Origin: Debaryomyces hansenii CBS767
Taxonomy: Eukaryota > Ascomycota > Pichiomycetes > Serinales > Debaryomycetaceae
Assembly (NCBI RefSeq): GCF_000006445.2
Contig: NC_006047.2
Location: 1,674,001-1,738,000 of the forward strand
Reading direction: 5' to 3'
DNA length: 64,000 nt
Every line of letters begins with the position of its first letter. Position 1 is the stretch's first letter. The position numbers and the translations under genes were made by a program. The notes below the pieces were generated by a model. That model did no database searches. It was not told the DNA's origin and saw nothing but the letters and a program-made list of their open reading frames with translations. Positions 19,843-28,789 of this stretch are shown here, in pieces.

Positions 19843-20296
19843 GCTTCATGCTGTACCAACGTATGACTGGTACTACGTTAGGCAGAGATTATCATCGATT
19901 TTTTATGATCGATCCCCGGAAATCGACACGTATGGAACATTATTACACGTGATACAAATACTTAAACAGCCGGAAGTCATCACCACCCCCCCCCAAAACG
20001 GCGTGAATTTTGGGACCCGTTCTACAGTAGGTACTGGCTACTGTACACCAGTAGCCAACTATAGCACCATGCTACACAATTCCTCAATCCCTACGCAGAG
20101 TAAGTCTTTTGTACTGTATTCATTTTTAATCAATATATAGAGAATCACTCTCGTGTTATACAGGAAATGCTAATTTATCTACAATTAAGCAACTTGTTCA
20201 ATAATAGTTGGAAACCCCTATAAAAGCAATATCAATGCCCAATGGATGCCTGTGTTATGCTTTTCGTTCAAAGATAACCCCATCTTGTCAAATAAT
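19843..20296. other. VAC1 upstream region with several dyads
   Basis: Intergenic DNA between VAC1 and the 3' end of TIM11. It holds a C9 run (19986-19994), an E-box-like CACGTG near 19947, an AACGTA/TACGTT dyad near 19860-19880, and the clustered inverted repeats at 20023-20057. An open + frame starting inside VAC1 (19772-20140) looks non-coding. Confidence 0.45.
20023..20057. repeat. Nested inverted repeats, CTACTG/CAGTAG motif
   Basis: TGGCTACTG (20035-20043) and CAGTAGCCA (20049-20057) form a 9-bp dyad with a 5-nt loop. TACAGTA (20023-20029) and TACTGTA (20039-20045) form an overlapping second dyad. The three alternating copies of one core could bind a dimeric factor. Confidence 0.5.
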
Positions 20297-20578
20297 TTAA
20301 TCTAATTTTTGCACTAAAGATTCTAAAGCTTTACCGATGTCCAAGTTTGGATCTTCCCAGTTGATGGATCCGCTAGTTTGTTGAGGAGCAGGGGTCTTAG
20401 GTTGGTTCTTCTTGGCGAATTCCGCTTTAGCTTGCTTGATCAAGTTTTCTTCGTTCTTCCACTGGGAAGCAGCTTGTCTTTCGGTCTCACTCGATTCTAA
20501 GTTATATCTGTGGATAGCACCGTAAACAACACCAGCTCCTAAAAGGGAGTATCTTAAAACATTGAATGTAGCAGACAT
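20297..20578 (-). CDS. TIM11: F1Fo ATP synthase subunit e
   Basis: 93 residues; small inner-membrane subunit needed for ATP synthase dimers and cristae shape. The N-terminus 'MSATFNVLRYSLLGAGVVYG' has the single membrane helix with the dimerisation motif GxxxG (Gly16-Gly20). The rest is a charged helix ('EENLIKQAKAEFAKK') and a short acidic tail, as in subunit e. Length matches the S. cerevisiae protein (96). It is divergent from PTC7. Confidence 0.88.
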   Translation of the reverse strand: MSATFNVLRYSLLGAGVVYGAIHRYNLESSETERQAASQWKNEENLIKQAKAEFAKKNQPKTPAPQQTSGSINWEDPNLDIGKALESLVQKLD

Positions 20579-20771
20579 CTTAATTCTTGTTGTTTGATTA
20601 TTTACTTCTGGTAATTCTACCTATATTGATACTTATATGGGTATTTTTCATTATTTTACCTTTGTTTCCCTCGTTCGGGTGGAAAATTTCATTGGATAAA
20701 AAAAAAGATTACATAATCTAAACATACTGCACAAAACCCCAAACCATTTTACTATACAAGTACCTGGTAAT

Positions 20772-20801
20772 ATGGAAGTACTTCAGATATGGTCCTTTTA
20801 A
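20772..20801 (+). promoter_or_regulatory. uORF overlapping the PTC7 start codon
   Basis: ATG 20772 opens a nine-codon frame (MEVLQIWSF) ending at TAA 20799-20801, overlapping the PTC7 ATG (20789) in another frame. If transcription starts upstream, scanning ribosomes would meet this ATG first, which could reduce PTC7 translation. The transcript start is not known. Confidence 0.35.
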
Positions 20802-21898
20802 ATACGACAAATCCTATCAATAAAGTTGTTATATATATAATTGTGATTGTTATGCTGTTGCTCGTATCTTTTGCTACCAAAAGAGGATTTTCTACAGGAT
20901 GTAACACGGCTAGAAGCACGATCAGCAAAAGAACGTTTGGGTTCTCATCATCGTGGTCGCAAGGTTCATCTCATCAGGGAGGATCCGCTAGTGCAGCGGC
21001 CAACAACTTTGCGGCTGCATCGGCGAATTTGATGCCATATAATATTACTGTGGCGTACCAACCGAAGGATCGGGAGGAATCGAATCTCTTTAAGAGCAAA
21101 AACCATAAGCCCAGCCCAGCGCAGAAGTCACCTACGGGAGAAGACAATTTATTTGTCTCAGAAAAGTCAAAAGACGGTTACATTGCGCTTGGGGTAGCGG
21201 ACGGAGTGGGAGGATGGTCAGAAGCGGGGTATGACTCGTCAGCCATCTCTAGGGAGCTATGTGCGTCCATGAAAACGATTTTTGAACAACAGAAGGAGCA
21301 CGCAGATTTGACACCCAAAGGCCTTTTGGCTGATGCATTTAAGGAGATACAGGACTCTCCAAAGGTCGAAATAGGTGGGACTACTGCATGTTTGGGTATT
21401 TTGACCCCTGACTATAAACTTAAGGTGGCTAACTTGGGAGACTCGTGGTGTGGGTTATTCCGTGGCTACAAGTTGATAAACGAAACAAATTTCCAGACGC
21501 ATAATTTCAACACACCATACCAATTGGCCAAGATTCCATTTCAAATAGTAAGACAAGCTGAACTTGAAGGAAGACGTTACATCATTGACACTCCTGATCG
21601 CGCGGATGAATACTCTTGGGACTTGCAAAAAGATGATATAATCATGTTTGCAACAGATGGGGTTACCGATAATGTCATTCCTAATGATATTGAGCTTTTC
21701 TTGAAAGATAAGTTAGAGCAACAGCCTAAGGTGGACTTGGCTGACATTTCGCAGTCTTTTGTCGAGGAAGTAGTTAAAGTATCAAAAGACGTGAACTTTC
21801 CAAGCGCTTTCGCACAGGAGTTATCTAGATTAACAGGTCAAAAATATTTAGGCGGTAAAGAAGACGATATAACCGTTGTATTAGTCAAAGTTACATAA
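20789..21898 (+). CDS. PTC7: PP2C-family phosphatase Ptc7
   Basis: 369 residues; type 2C Ser/Thr phosphatase, in S. cerevisiae a mitochondrial regulator of coenzyme Q synthesis. PP2C motifs with metal ligands: 'GVADGVGGWSEAGYDSSA' (about 132-150), 'GGTTACLGIL', 'VANLGDSWCGLFRG', 'FATDGVTDNVIPND', and 'GGKEDDITVVLVKV' at the end. The N-terminus carries a strong hydrophobic helix (about 12-28) followed by a basic, hydroxylated segment ('KRGFSTGCNTARS') and 'SKRTFGFSSSW', which aligns with the S. cerevisiae 'SKRTFYSS'. In S. cerevisiae the membrane helix comes only from a retained intron; here it is in one continuous frame and I see no good splice pair. The stop is 12 bp from the NMD2 stop. Confidence 0.92.
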   Translation: MVLLNTTNPINKVVIYIIVIVMLLLVSFATKRGFSTGCNTARSTISKRTFGFSSSWSQGSSHQGGSASAAANNFAAASANLMPYNITVAYQPKDREESNLFKSKNHKPSPAQKSPTGEDNLFVSEKSKDGYIALGVADGVGGWSEAGYDSSAISRELCASMKTIFEQQKEHADLTPKGLLADAFKEIQDSPKVEIGGTTACLGILTPDYKLKVANLGDSWCGLFRGYKLINETNFQTHNFNTPYQLAKIPFQIVRQAELEGRRYIIDTPDRADEYSWDLQKDDIIMFATDGVTDNVIPNDIELFLKDKLEQQPKVDLADISQSFVEEVVKVSKDVNFPSAFAQELSRLTGQKYLGGKEDDITVVLVKVT

Positions 21899-21910
21899 TG
21901 TTATATATAC

Positions 21911-24900
21911 TTAATTATCCATATTCAAAACTAGATTCATGATTCTTTCTCTATGTGTTTTTTGATTGGCCTGTTCCTTAAGTAATGATTCGGCAAACTT
22001 GGTATCCGTGGGTAAATTAACCTGCTTTACATTATTCCTCTTACCCTGTTTCGTTAACAAGCTAAATGAAATTTTATTCTCATTCGATCCTTGCGATGCG
22101 TTTATTTTCGGTGGTAACGGAACATTAAATTTATTCCTTGAAGATGCATTGGCTTTATTATATTCGTAAGAATCAAGGACAATTTTTTGGAATTCTTTAT
22201 CCAAGTCGTCAGCAAATTTCTTATCTTCTTCTGAAAATTGTGCAACTCTCTCTATTTCTTCATCCTCCTCATCGTCTTCTTCATCGTCGTCATCTGCATC
22301 TTCATCTTCATCATCATCTTCTTCATTTTCACTATCATCGTCACTATCGTCATCTTCATCTAGCTCGTCATCATCATCATCATCATCATCATCATCTACT
22401 TCTTCATCATCATCGTCATCTTCGTCCTCATAGTCGTCGTATTCCTCAGATTGTTGAAATCCTTTTTGTTGAATGATTTCTTGTAATTTGTGTATAGATT
22501 CTGTTAAATCCCTGAACCTCTCCATTTGTAAATTAGGATAGTATTTAGTAAAGAGATCATTTAACTGGAACTCAATTTCGATTGGAATAGGCTGTTGCTT
22601 ACAAAAGCAATAAAACTGAAAGAAGGTTAGGAATATGGTCAATAAATCTTCATTCACTTCATTTTTACGCTTAATTGACTTCAATTTTGACGATTTTTTG
22701 GTGCTAGTTGATTTCACAATTGAATTCAAATTATTCAATAACATGCAACACAATTGGATTCTAAAATAATTATTAGGCAAGTCGATTTCTATATCATAAT
22801 TATTTGGTAATGGTTGGTTGTTTGGGTGTCCCAAGCATAGAATTTTGTATAATAGATCAATGATAAACTTGAAATTTAACAATTTCAAATTGTATAATTC
22901 ACTAATAAATTTAACGTGGGATATTCTGGTTCGATTTAGTCTGTAATCATTAAGCTCTAATCCTCGCATGATTTTTTCCACGATTGTATCCACGGTTTTA
23001 ATTAACAACGATTTATATTTCTTTGACAATTGTTCTAATAATTTACTTAATTCAACAATGTTTTCATAGTTGAGTAAATCTGGGGATGCAAAAACATCTA
23101 GCAATGCTGTTTGAAGCTCTTCATCATTGACATAATCAAACTTCTTCAATGATCTCATGACAAGTGTAAAAGTCTTCGAATTCAATTCGTATCTGCTTAG
23201 CCTAATAATGAACTGTTGCTGTGGAGTCAATTTTGGCTTCTCATTATGTAATTGGTTAATCTTCGTGGTTGGAGGTATTACAACAATTAATAAATTATTA
23301 ATAGCTAATTTGTCGTTAGCCGTAAGCTTATCATTTTTCAGCTTTTGTTTCAATAATTCTATCATCTCATTCATTAGCGCTTTGTAATCTGGATCATTTA
23401 ATAAAAATCTACCACATTGTTCGTAAAACACAGACAAAATATCAATATTGTTTGTAGATGAAATATTGACGGTTAAACTTCTAATCTTGTGAAAAATGAC
23501 ATGGGTTGGAATTAACTTAAATTTAATTAATTCACAAAAAAAGAAAATGTTTTTAAAATTCAACTTATTGTTATAAATCTGGGAACGGAAACCTTTATCT
23601 AAATATGTAATTAATTCATCAATTAATGTCTTTAAGCTGGATTCGTTGATTTTCAAGAAACGTGAATAAAATCTTAAATTGTTAATATTTGGAGTCTCAA
23701 TGAAAAATTTCATTATTCTATTTCTTGTAGCTTTATTGTTCAACTCTAAATTAATAAATTCAGATACTAACGCATCAATTTCTTGTTCGTTTGAAACCTT
23801 TTCCAATTTTGTAATAAATTCATTAATCTTTTCACCGCTTGAAATTTCAGAAATGGTTTCAGGCTTATCAGAGGTTAAATCAGAAATATCAGGGATCTTG
23901 GTATAAAAATTTCTTTCCTTAATATTATCCCATATTTCTAAGTCATCTTCATTCAAAGACTTATTTTTTACCAACCCTGTTACTACACTTTCTTCTTCCT
24001 CTGGTTGATTGTTCGGCAATTCGGGCACGTCCATATTCAAGATTCCGCACAAGAATTCACTGGCATTTCTAAATTTATCGAATAAAGATGTAACATGGTT
24101 TATATCTGTAATATTTTCCTCCAAGATCTTACCTGTTCTAATCGAAGCCTTTTTATTGCGCTCAGCGAGTTTTCCCAATTTCGTATTTAATTGTACTAAT
24201 ATCTCTAGTATTGCCAGCGTATATATTTTAAAAATTTGTTGTAATATATTCCTAGTTTCAAAAGAAAGCAAACAATTTTCGTTATCATATACTACGTGGC
24301 TGAAGCGCTTCAAGAAAACTTGGGAAATTGGCAACGAATTTCCCAGTTTAATTTCGAAATTCAATATATCTTTTAAAACCAAGATCACAATGGGTTCATT
24401 TTGGGCTTTAGAATACTTTTTGATTATGAAATCAGGTAAATTTTCACGATCACAGTCTTTAACAGTTCTGAAAATACCAATTAGATAAAATTCCATCAAA
24501 AGCTTAATTAAATTTTTTTGTCTTGCTATCCTTAATTGGTCTTCCTTTTCTTTTTCCTGTTCATTGACAGGCTGTCTAATAGGACTAGCTAACCCATTTA
24601 GGAAATTGGCAAATAAGTATGGCGTGAAACTCGTAGAAAATCTTTGATGCAAGGCAGATACAATTTCCATCGCTGCCAAAATGTCATCACCTTTACTGAT
24701 TTTGAGTAACCCTGCACTAATCGACAGAATTATTTCAGATAAATACTTTTCTAAGGAAACAGTAGTAATATCTTTCAATATGTTCTGATATTGATCACTG
24801 CTGATAGTTCTAATTTTCTTTATGAAGGTGGTATTTTTTTTCAAAGATGAGTCTAGTTTAGAACTAGTTTTAAAAACATCTTCACCATCCCATGCTCTGG

Positions 24901-24949
24901 TATTAAGATCCAATAACTCTCTCCTTCTAGCATCTAACTCTTCTGACAT
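21911..24949 (-). CDS. NMD2: Nonsense-mediated decay factor Nmd2/Upf2
   Basis: 1012 residues; bridges Upf1 and Upf3 in nonsense-mediated mRNA decay. The N-terminus 'ELLDLNTRAWDGEDVFKTSS' aligns with S. cerevisiae 'ELHDLNTRAWNGEEVF'. Three MIF4G-like helical domains follow, with conserved 'NKATRNRIMKFFIETPN' and 'NPPDNYFRIQL'-type segments (here 'LPNNYFRIQLCCMLLNN'). A long Asp/Glu tract (about 837-898) precedes the Upf1-binding C-terminal region ('ISFSLLTKQGKRNNVKQVNL'). The S. cerevisiae gene has an intron near the start; here the frame is continuous from ATG 24949. Convergent and nearly abutting PTC7. Confidence 0.93.
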   Translation of the reverse strand: MSEELDARRRELLDLNTRAWDGEDVFKTSSKLDSSLKKNTTFIKKIRTISSDQYQNILKDITTVSLEKYLSEIILSISAGLLKISKGDDILAAMEIVSALHQRFSTSFTPYLFANFLNGLASPIRQPVNEQEKEKEDQLRIARQKNLIKLLMEFYLIGIFRTVKDCDRENLPDFIIKKYSKAQNEPIVILVLKDILNFEIKLGNSLPISQVFLKRFSHVVYDNENCLLSFETRNILQQIFKIYTLAILEILVQLNTKLGKLAERNKKASIRTGKILEENITDINHVTSLFDKFRNASEFLCGILNMDVPELPNNQPEEEESVVTGLVKNKSLNEDDLEIWDNIKERNFYTKIPDISDLTSDKPETISEISSGEKINEFITKLEKVSNEQEIDALVSEFINLELNNKATRNRIMKFFIETPNINNLRFYSRFLKINESSLKTLIDELITYLDKGFRSQIYNNKLNFKNIFFFCELIKFKLIPTHVIFHKIRSLTVNISSTNNIDILSVFYEQCGRFLLNDPDYKALMNEMIELLKQKLKNDKLTANDKLAINNLLIVVIPPTTKINQLHNEKPKLTPQQQFIIRLSRYELNSKTFTLVMRSLKKFDYVNDEELQTALLDVFASPDLLNYENIVELSKLLEQLSKKYKSLLIKTVDTIVEKIMRGLELNDYRLNRTRISHVKFISELYNLKLLNFKFIIDLLYKILCLGHPNNQPLPNNYDIEIDLPNNYFRIQLCCMLLNNLNSIVKSTSTKKSSKLKSIKRKNEVNEDLLTIFLTFFQFYCFCKQQPIPIEIEFQLNDLFTKYYPNLQMERFRDLTESIHKLQEIIQQKGFQQSEEYDDYEDEDDDDDEEVDDDDDDDDDDELDEDDDSDDDSENEEDDDEDEDADDDDEEDDEEDEEIERVAQFSEEDKKFADDLDKEFQKIVLDSYEYNKANASSRNKFNVPLPPKINASQGSNENKISFSLLTKQGKRNNVKQVNLPTDTKFAESLLKEQANQKTHRERIMNLVLNMDN

Positions 24950-25111
24950 CCTTTCTCATACAGTTATTGGGTTATTCTTTGAATATATATTACTCTTGTT
25001 GTCTGTCCCGAGAAGACCAAATGTTGAATTTACACACGTGACCGATAATACTAATAAGTATTTGATTACCATGGCTATTTACAATATATATATATATACA
25101 TATATATGGAA

Positions 25112-26269
25112 TTAATTGGCAAGGCCAACAAGTGGATGAGGTTTACGAACTCTATGGAAGACTCTTCCTTTATTTAAACCGTATTTAGATCTTAAATCAT
25201 TGACACTTCTGTCAAAATGTTGTCTCCAAACATGGGCACCAACGGCTGTTAAATTGTTTTCTGAAGTAAATTCTCTGACATCAAACTTGTCAGAGGAAAT
25301 GCTGTTCAAGGACAACGGTCCTGATTGTCTGAATACCCAGAGACAAGCTCTTTGCGTTTGAGCATTCTTTTCTGGTAATAAAGGCTCGTATTCTTTGAAA
25401 GTGTATTTATCACCATTTGCTAATAATTTAGCAGGGCTAATAATATTATCAACATTATTTAATGGAACATTGCATAAACCATATTGCAAAGTAGTTTTGA
25501 ATGAGTTAGTAGTCAAATCAGGGGTGTCTGGATTTATGACGATGACGGAGTACAATTGTTCGGTGTCAATTCTGTCGAATTCTTGAATCTCTATAGTTGG
25601 TGGTTGGGAAACCGCAAAACTAGGCAATATTTCGCCTGGAGTGACCCAGTCTGCGAAAGAAGGATCCACGTTATGAGGGAATTTTACTTTTACCTCGACT
25701 TTTGGGTCAAGAGTAGGTAATGTATCAGGAATCACACACAATTGTTCTAATCTTTGCATTGATACCATCAAATCGTGAGACTCCCATTTGTTTTTCAAAA
25801 ATTCTCTGTAAACCGGTTGATTCTTGTCAATTTTCTCTTGGAAATATTCGATATTATATAACACTTCTGGGTTTTGACGCTCAGCCTTAATCAATAATTT
25901 ATCAATATGGTTCTTTATCAAGTCAGTTTCCTTTTGATCTTGGACTTTGTTGAGTCTTTCCTTCAACGATTCAATTTGCTTATAGTAATCTTCACTTTCG
26001 GCTTCCAACACATTATATGCCAATTTGAAAGTGTCATCAATATGGTGTGGCGAGTGATATGCTCTCAGCTCTTCAGGCTTGGCAATAGAGCCTGGCCCTT
26101 TTTCTGGGTTGATACCATTGAATATGTCTTCATAGGTTTTGGAATCAATTAATTTCAAACTCGATGGTCTATTTTGAGACTGGGTCCAGACTCCTGATCT
26201 GAAAGAAGTACTGGATAATAACCTCACGTTCCTTGAGCTGACTGACCTGACCAAACGATTACCAATCAT
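25112..26269 (-). CDS. MRPL35: Mitochondrial large-subunit ribosomal protein mL38
   Basis: 385 residues; mitoribosomal large-subunit protein with a PEBP-like fold. It has a basic N-terminal presequence ('MIGNRLVRSVSSRNVRLLSS'). The helical N-terminal half contains 'RAYHSPHHIDDTFKLAYNVL' and 'LKNKWESHDLMVSMQRLEQL', typical of fungal Mrpl35. The PEBP half (about 190-360) has 'VIVINPDTPDLTTNSFKT' and 'CLWVFRQSGPL', and the end is 'NKGRVFHRVRKPHPL'. Length is close to the S. cerevisiae protein (367). The start is the first ATG. Confidence 0.9.
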   Translation of the reverse strand: MIGNRLVRSVSSRNVRLLSSTSFRSGVWTQSQNRPSSLKLIDSKTYEDIFNGINPEKGPGSIAKPEELRAYHSPHHIDDTFKLAYNVLEAESEDYYKQIESLKERLNKVQDQKETDLIKNHIDKLLIKAERQNPEVLYNIEYFQEKIDKNQPVYREFLKNKWESHDLMVSMQRLEQLCVIPDTLPTLDPKVEVKVKFPHNVDPSFADWVTPGEILPSFAVSQPPTIEIQEFDRIDTEQLYSVIVINPDTPDLTTNSFKTTLQYGLCNVPLNNVDNIISPAKLLANGDKYTFKEYEPLLPEKNAQTQRACLWVFRQSGPLSLNSISSDKFDVREFTSENNLTAVGAHVWRQHFDRSVNDLRSKYGLNKGRVFHRVRKPHPLVGLAN

Positions 26270-26970
26270 ATCACTTATATATTAATCTTATTAAATCAGA
26301 TTGAAATCCAGGACTACGATTTTTTTTATTCGCTGAAGTGAAATATTTTAAGAATAAACGTGCCCCAACCAAGTTTCGAATCAATTCACGTGATATGACT
26401 TTTCACTATTGCCTGGAAGAGCTTTGTTCCATGGTGATACGGGTTACTGTTGTGCTTTTTCTATCGAATAAGAGCGATAAAGAGAAGAATGATATCCGTT
26501 GGAGTATGTGTGGAAAAACTATGAGGTTAGACTGTTATTAAAGTAGAAATACCTGGATGAACAAAAAAATTGCATCTTTTATGCGCCCTTAGTGATTGAG
26601 CAAATTGCTGCCAATTTCTATCCTAGCCCAATGTCCACGTAGTCACAACTAGAACCAAAGGAGCCAGAAGAAACAGAAGAAACAGAAGAACCAAGGAAAC
26701 CAATCTTGTTTGTGTTTACGATTTAAATCTCACTTTTTGCAATTTGTAGGATGCCGTTGCGTTTATTACTCACCAAATGGCGCTATTGGAACCGAGCACC
26801 AAATTTTTGCACGGGCTTCTTAATACCGTAGTACAATGCCAGGCCATCTATTGGGATGGCACCACCAAAACCCGCTTTACATTGCTTTACAATAGTTGCT
26901 ACAGATACTTTCAACTAATAAATACATATGTTCAAATAAATAATCATCAAAGAAATACTGACCTGTCAGT
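26270..26970. other. Gene-free spacer upstream of MRPL35
   Basis: Holds the MRPL35 promoter and a short purine tandem repeat AGAAGAAAC (about 26667-26691). Two + strand open frames (26338-26541, 26777-27253) lack protein character, and the second is largely antisense to the orphan gene at 26971. No RNA gene is seen. Confidence 0.4.
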
Positions 26971-27408
26971 CTACTTAGAAATATACGAGGGAACTATGGG
27001 TAGCTTGTCAAACTTCATAAATTGGAGTTCGTTATCGACATTCATAGTTGGAAATAGCCCTGGAGCGACTGGATTGTCACATTCTGTCTCGCTGAGTAGT
27101 TCGTCGTTCTCCTCAACATCAAACTCTATGCCAGTGTACATTCTGTTCTCTTCCACATGCATCTGTAATCCAGGGCACTCGTCGTACCCGTTTGATATAA
27201 AATACAGCTTCGAATCAAAGGTGCAGTCGCAGGTCCCCGTCAACTTGTCGTAGTACGAATTTATATTCAAATGCAAGTTTAAGTTAAGTGGGAGATTGGT
27301 ATATGGTAATGGTGGCTCTTCTGCGGTGATCGTGATCAAATCATCGTGGTAATTTGTTGATTCCATTAAATTTAAAAACTCATGGTACAGTTCTACCGTG
27401 TTATCCAT
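26971..27408 (-). CDS. Orphan acidic protein, function unknown
   Basis: 145 residues, acidic, no signal peptide, no membrane segment, no family recognised. It contains a Leu/Asn-rich stretch ('YTNLPLNLNLHLNINSYYDK'), two closely spaced cysteines ('TGTCDCTFDSK') and an acidic C-terminal half. The frame opens at ATG 27408, preceded by a TATA-like run (AATATAAATATAAAATA, about 27472-27488) and a GCN4/AP-1 type TGAGTCA at 27593-27599. An overlapping + strand frame of 158 codons (26777-27253) is the rival; composition favours the minus strand. It may be a lineage-specific gene. Confidence 0.5.
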   Translation of the reverse strand: MDNTVELYHEFLNLMESTNYHDDLITITAEEPPLPYTNLPLNLNLHLNINSYYDKLTGTCDCTFDSKLYFISNGYDECPGLQMHVEENRMYTGIEFDVEENDELLSETECDNPVAPGLFPTMNVDNELQFMKFDKLPIVPSYISK

Positions 27409-27719
27409 GTCAGTCGCAACTCATAAGCAACAAATAAACCTAGCCTGATCCCAATAATCCTTCCTGAAGCTAATATAAATATAAAATAACCCTTCTATTA
27501 TCTACTCGGTGCCTTTTAATTACGTGCTATTATCTCATCTATATACAGGAAATCGGCTCAATGGCCGGTATCGCTGGGCGTAGGGCTCTACATGAGTCAC
27601 GTAGGGCACTATGGGAGTACAGAACGACTACACACGGCGAAGAAATACGAAACGGTACTAAAATTACAAAAACATATACAACACGTCCTATTATATAACA
27701 TCGTAGCATAAACGACAAA
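27409..27719. other. Spacer between the orphan gene and the bZIP gene
   Basis: 311 bp. Contains the TATA-like run and TGAGTCA site named for the orphan gene, and a direct repeat CGTAGGGC (27579 and 27600). No gene is seen. Confidence 0.4.
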
Positions 27720-28532
27720 CTATTTGTCGTTATTGAACATCTTGTTCCCACTGAACACGGCAGCTGGGGGAGCAGGGACCCCTACGTTAGAGCTATCGTG
27801 CGATTGGTTTGTAGGAGGCTGGGAAGTAGTCGAAAGTGGATGGTGGCTGCTGGCGGGCGAGAGCTCGATGACTCTACTCTGTAAAGCCAAGGTGTAGTCT
27901 CTCAATTGCAAATTTTCTGCTCTGAGTTCCTCGATGGTCTGCTTGAGGGTATTGACCTCGGCTGCCTGCTGCTCGAGATCTTTAATGTACTTTTCTTTAC
28001 GCTGTCTAAACGCCTTTTGCGCCGATCTGTTCTGTGCTGCTCTCTTTGTACCTGAAACCGGTCTTGACGGCCTAGGACTGCCTCCCGACGCCATTTTCAT
28101 CTTGCCATCACCCTCGTTCGAATCCGAGTCCTGTAAATTGCTAGCAGCAGCGGCAGCTGCTGCTAATTGGTGCTGATGCTGAGCGTGCTGATGCTGCTGA
28201 TGCTGTTGTACCTGCTGCAACTCCGCTGCTGCCTGTGCTGCCCTCATATGGTCCTCGTGCGTCTGGTGTTGATGTTGTTGCTGGTGTGAGTGCTGTGGTT
28301 GGTGCGGATGTTGGTGATGAATAACCTGGTGTTGGTGTGGATGCACTTGTTGGTGTCCCTGTTGCTGGTGTGGAACCTGCTGTGCGTTAGCTACCGCTGC
28401 TGCCGTCACATCCTCAACCGTTGGAAAATCCGTATCCTGGTGCCTAGCAAATGTAGGGTCAATTTGTTCTTCCGTTGGATCAGTGGTCGATCCTTCCTTC
28501 TCGTTGGTCCAGGCACTGAAGTTTGTGTTCAT
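27720..28532 (-). CDS. bZIP transcription factor, KapC/Yap-like, His/Gln-rich
   Basis: 270 residues from the first in-frame ATG (28532); the open frame extends 37 codons further upstream but with no ATG. A His/Gln-rich low-complexity region spans about 53-123, followed by an Ala run. The basic region (about 163-186) reads 'TKRAAQNRSAQKAFRQRKEK', the Pap1/Yap-type NxxAQxxFR DNA-contact pattern. A leucine zipper follows ('DLEQQAAEVNTLKQTIEEL'), and then 'RAENLQLRDYTLALQSRVIE', which resembles the Aspergillus KapC family. Target genes are unknown; I would expect stress or metabolic control. The leader contains a 30-codon uORF. Confidence 0.8.
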   Translation of the reverse strand: MNTNFSAWTNEKEGSTTDPTEEQIDPTFARHQDTDFPTVEDVTAAAVANAQQVPHQQQGHQQVHPHQHQVIHHQHPHQPQHSHQQQHQHQTHEDHMRAAQAAAELQQVQQHQQHQHAQHQHQLAAAAAAASNLQDSDSNEGDGKMKMASGGSPRPSRPVSGTKRAAQNRSAQKAFRQRKEKYIKDLEQQAAEVNTLKQTIEELRAENLQLRDYTLALQSRVIELSPASSHHPLSTTSQPPTNQSHDSSNVGVPAPPAAVFSGNKMFNNDK

Positions 28533-28593
28533 ACTGGTGTTATTCTTAGCTGCAAAATCGTCTATCTTATGTAAGGTGCCTTTTGGTAATGTA

Positions 28594-28686
28594 TTACAAA
28601 GCAATAATGGGTTGTTTTGAAATTTGTGTTGATGCCTCGACAATAAAATTTACCCGAACACGACCCAGATCGAAGGCCCGGTTCAT
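28594..28686 (-). promoter_or_regulatory. uORF in the bZIP gene leader
   Basis: ATG 28686 opens a 30-codon frame ending at TAA 28594-28596, 61 bp before the bZIP start codon and in a different frame. uORFs commonly control bZIP factors (GCN4, YAP genes). Whether it is in the transcript is not shown. Confidence 0.35.
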
Positions 28687-28789
28687 GAACGACCCGTTTG
28701 TTACATCTGTAGATGTATGGGTTTGGAAGGTAGGAATAGAAGTGAATATTTAATTTTACAGTAGATCGGGCGATTAGAGGTACGTTTAG

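Noticed and set aside
19772..20140. 122-codon + strand frame starting inside VAC1
   Set aside because: Overlaps the VAC1 start and has no protein character; the region looks like promoter.
20810..20920. An intron in PTC7 that would remove the membrane helix
   Set aside because: No donor close to GTATGT with an in-frame branch/acceptor; the best pair (GTATCT...CTAG, 50 nt) breaks the frame.
22138..22476. His/Leu-rich + strand frame inside NMD2
   Set aside because: Antisense readout of the Asp/Glu codon tract.
26777..27253. 158-codon + strand frame
   Set aside because: Mostly antisense to the orphan minus frame, Ser-rich shadow composition.
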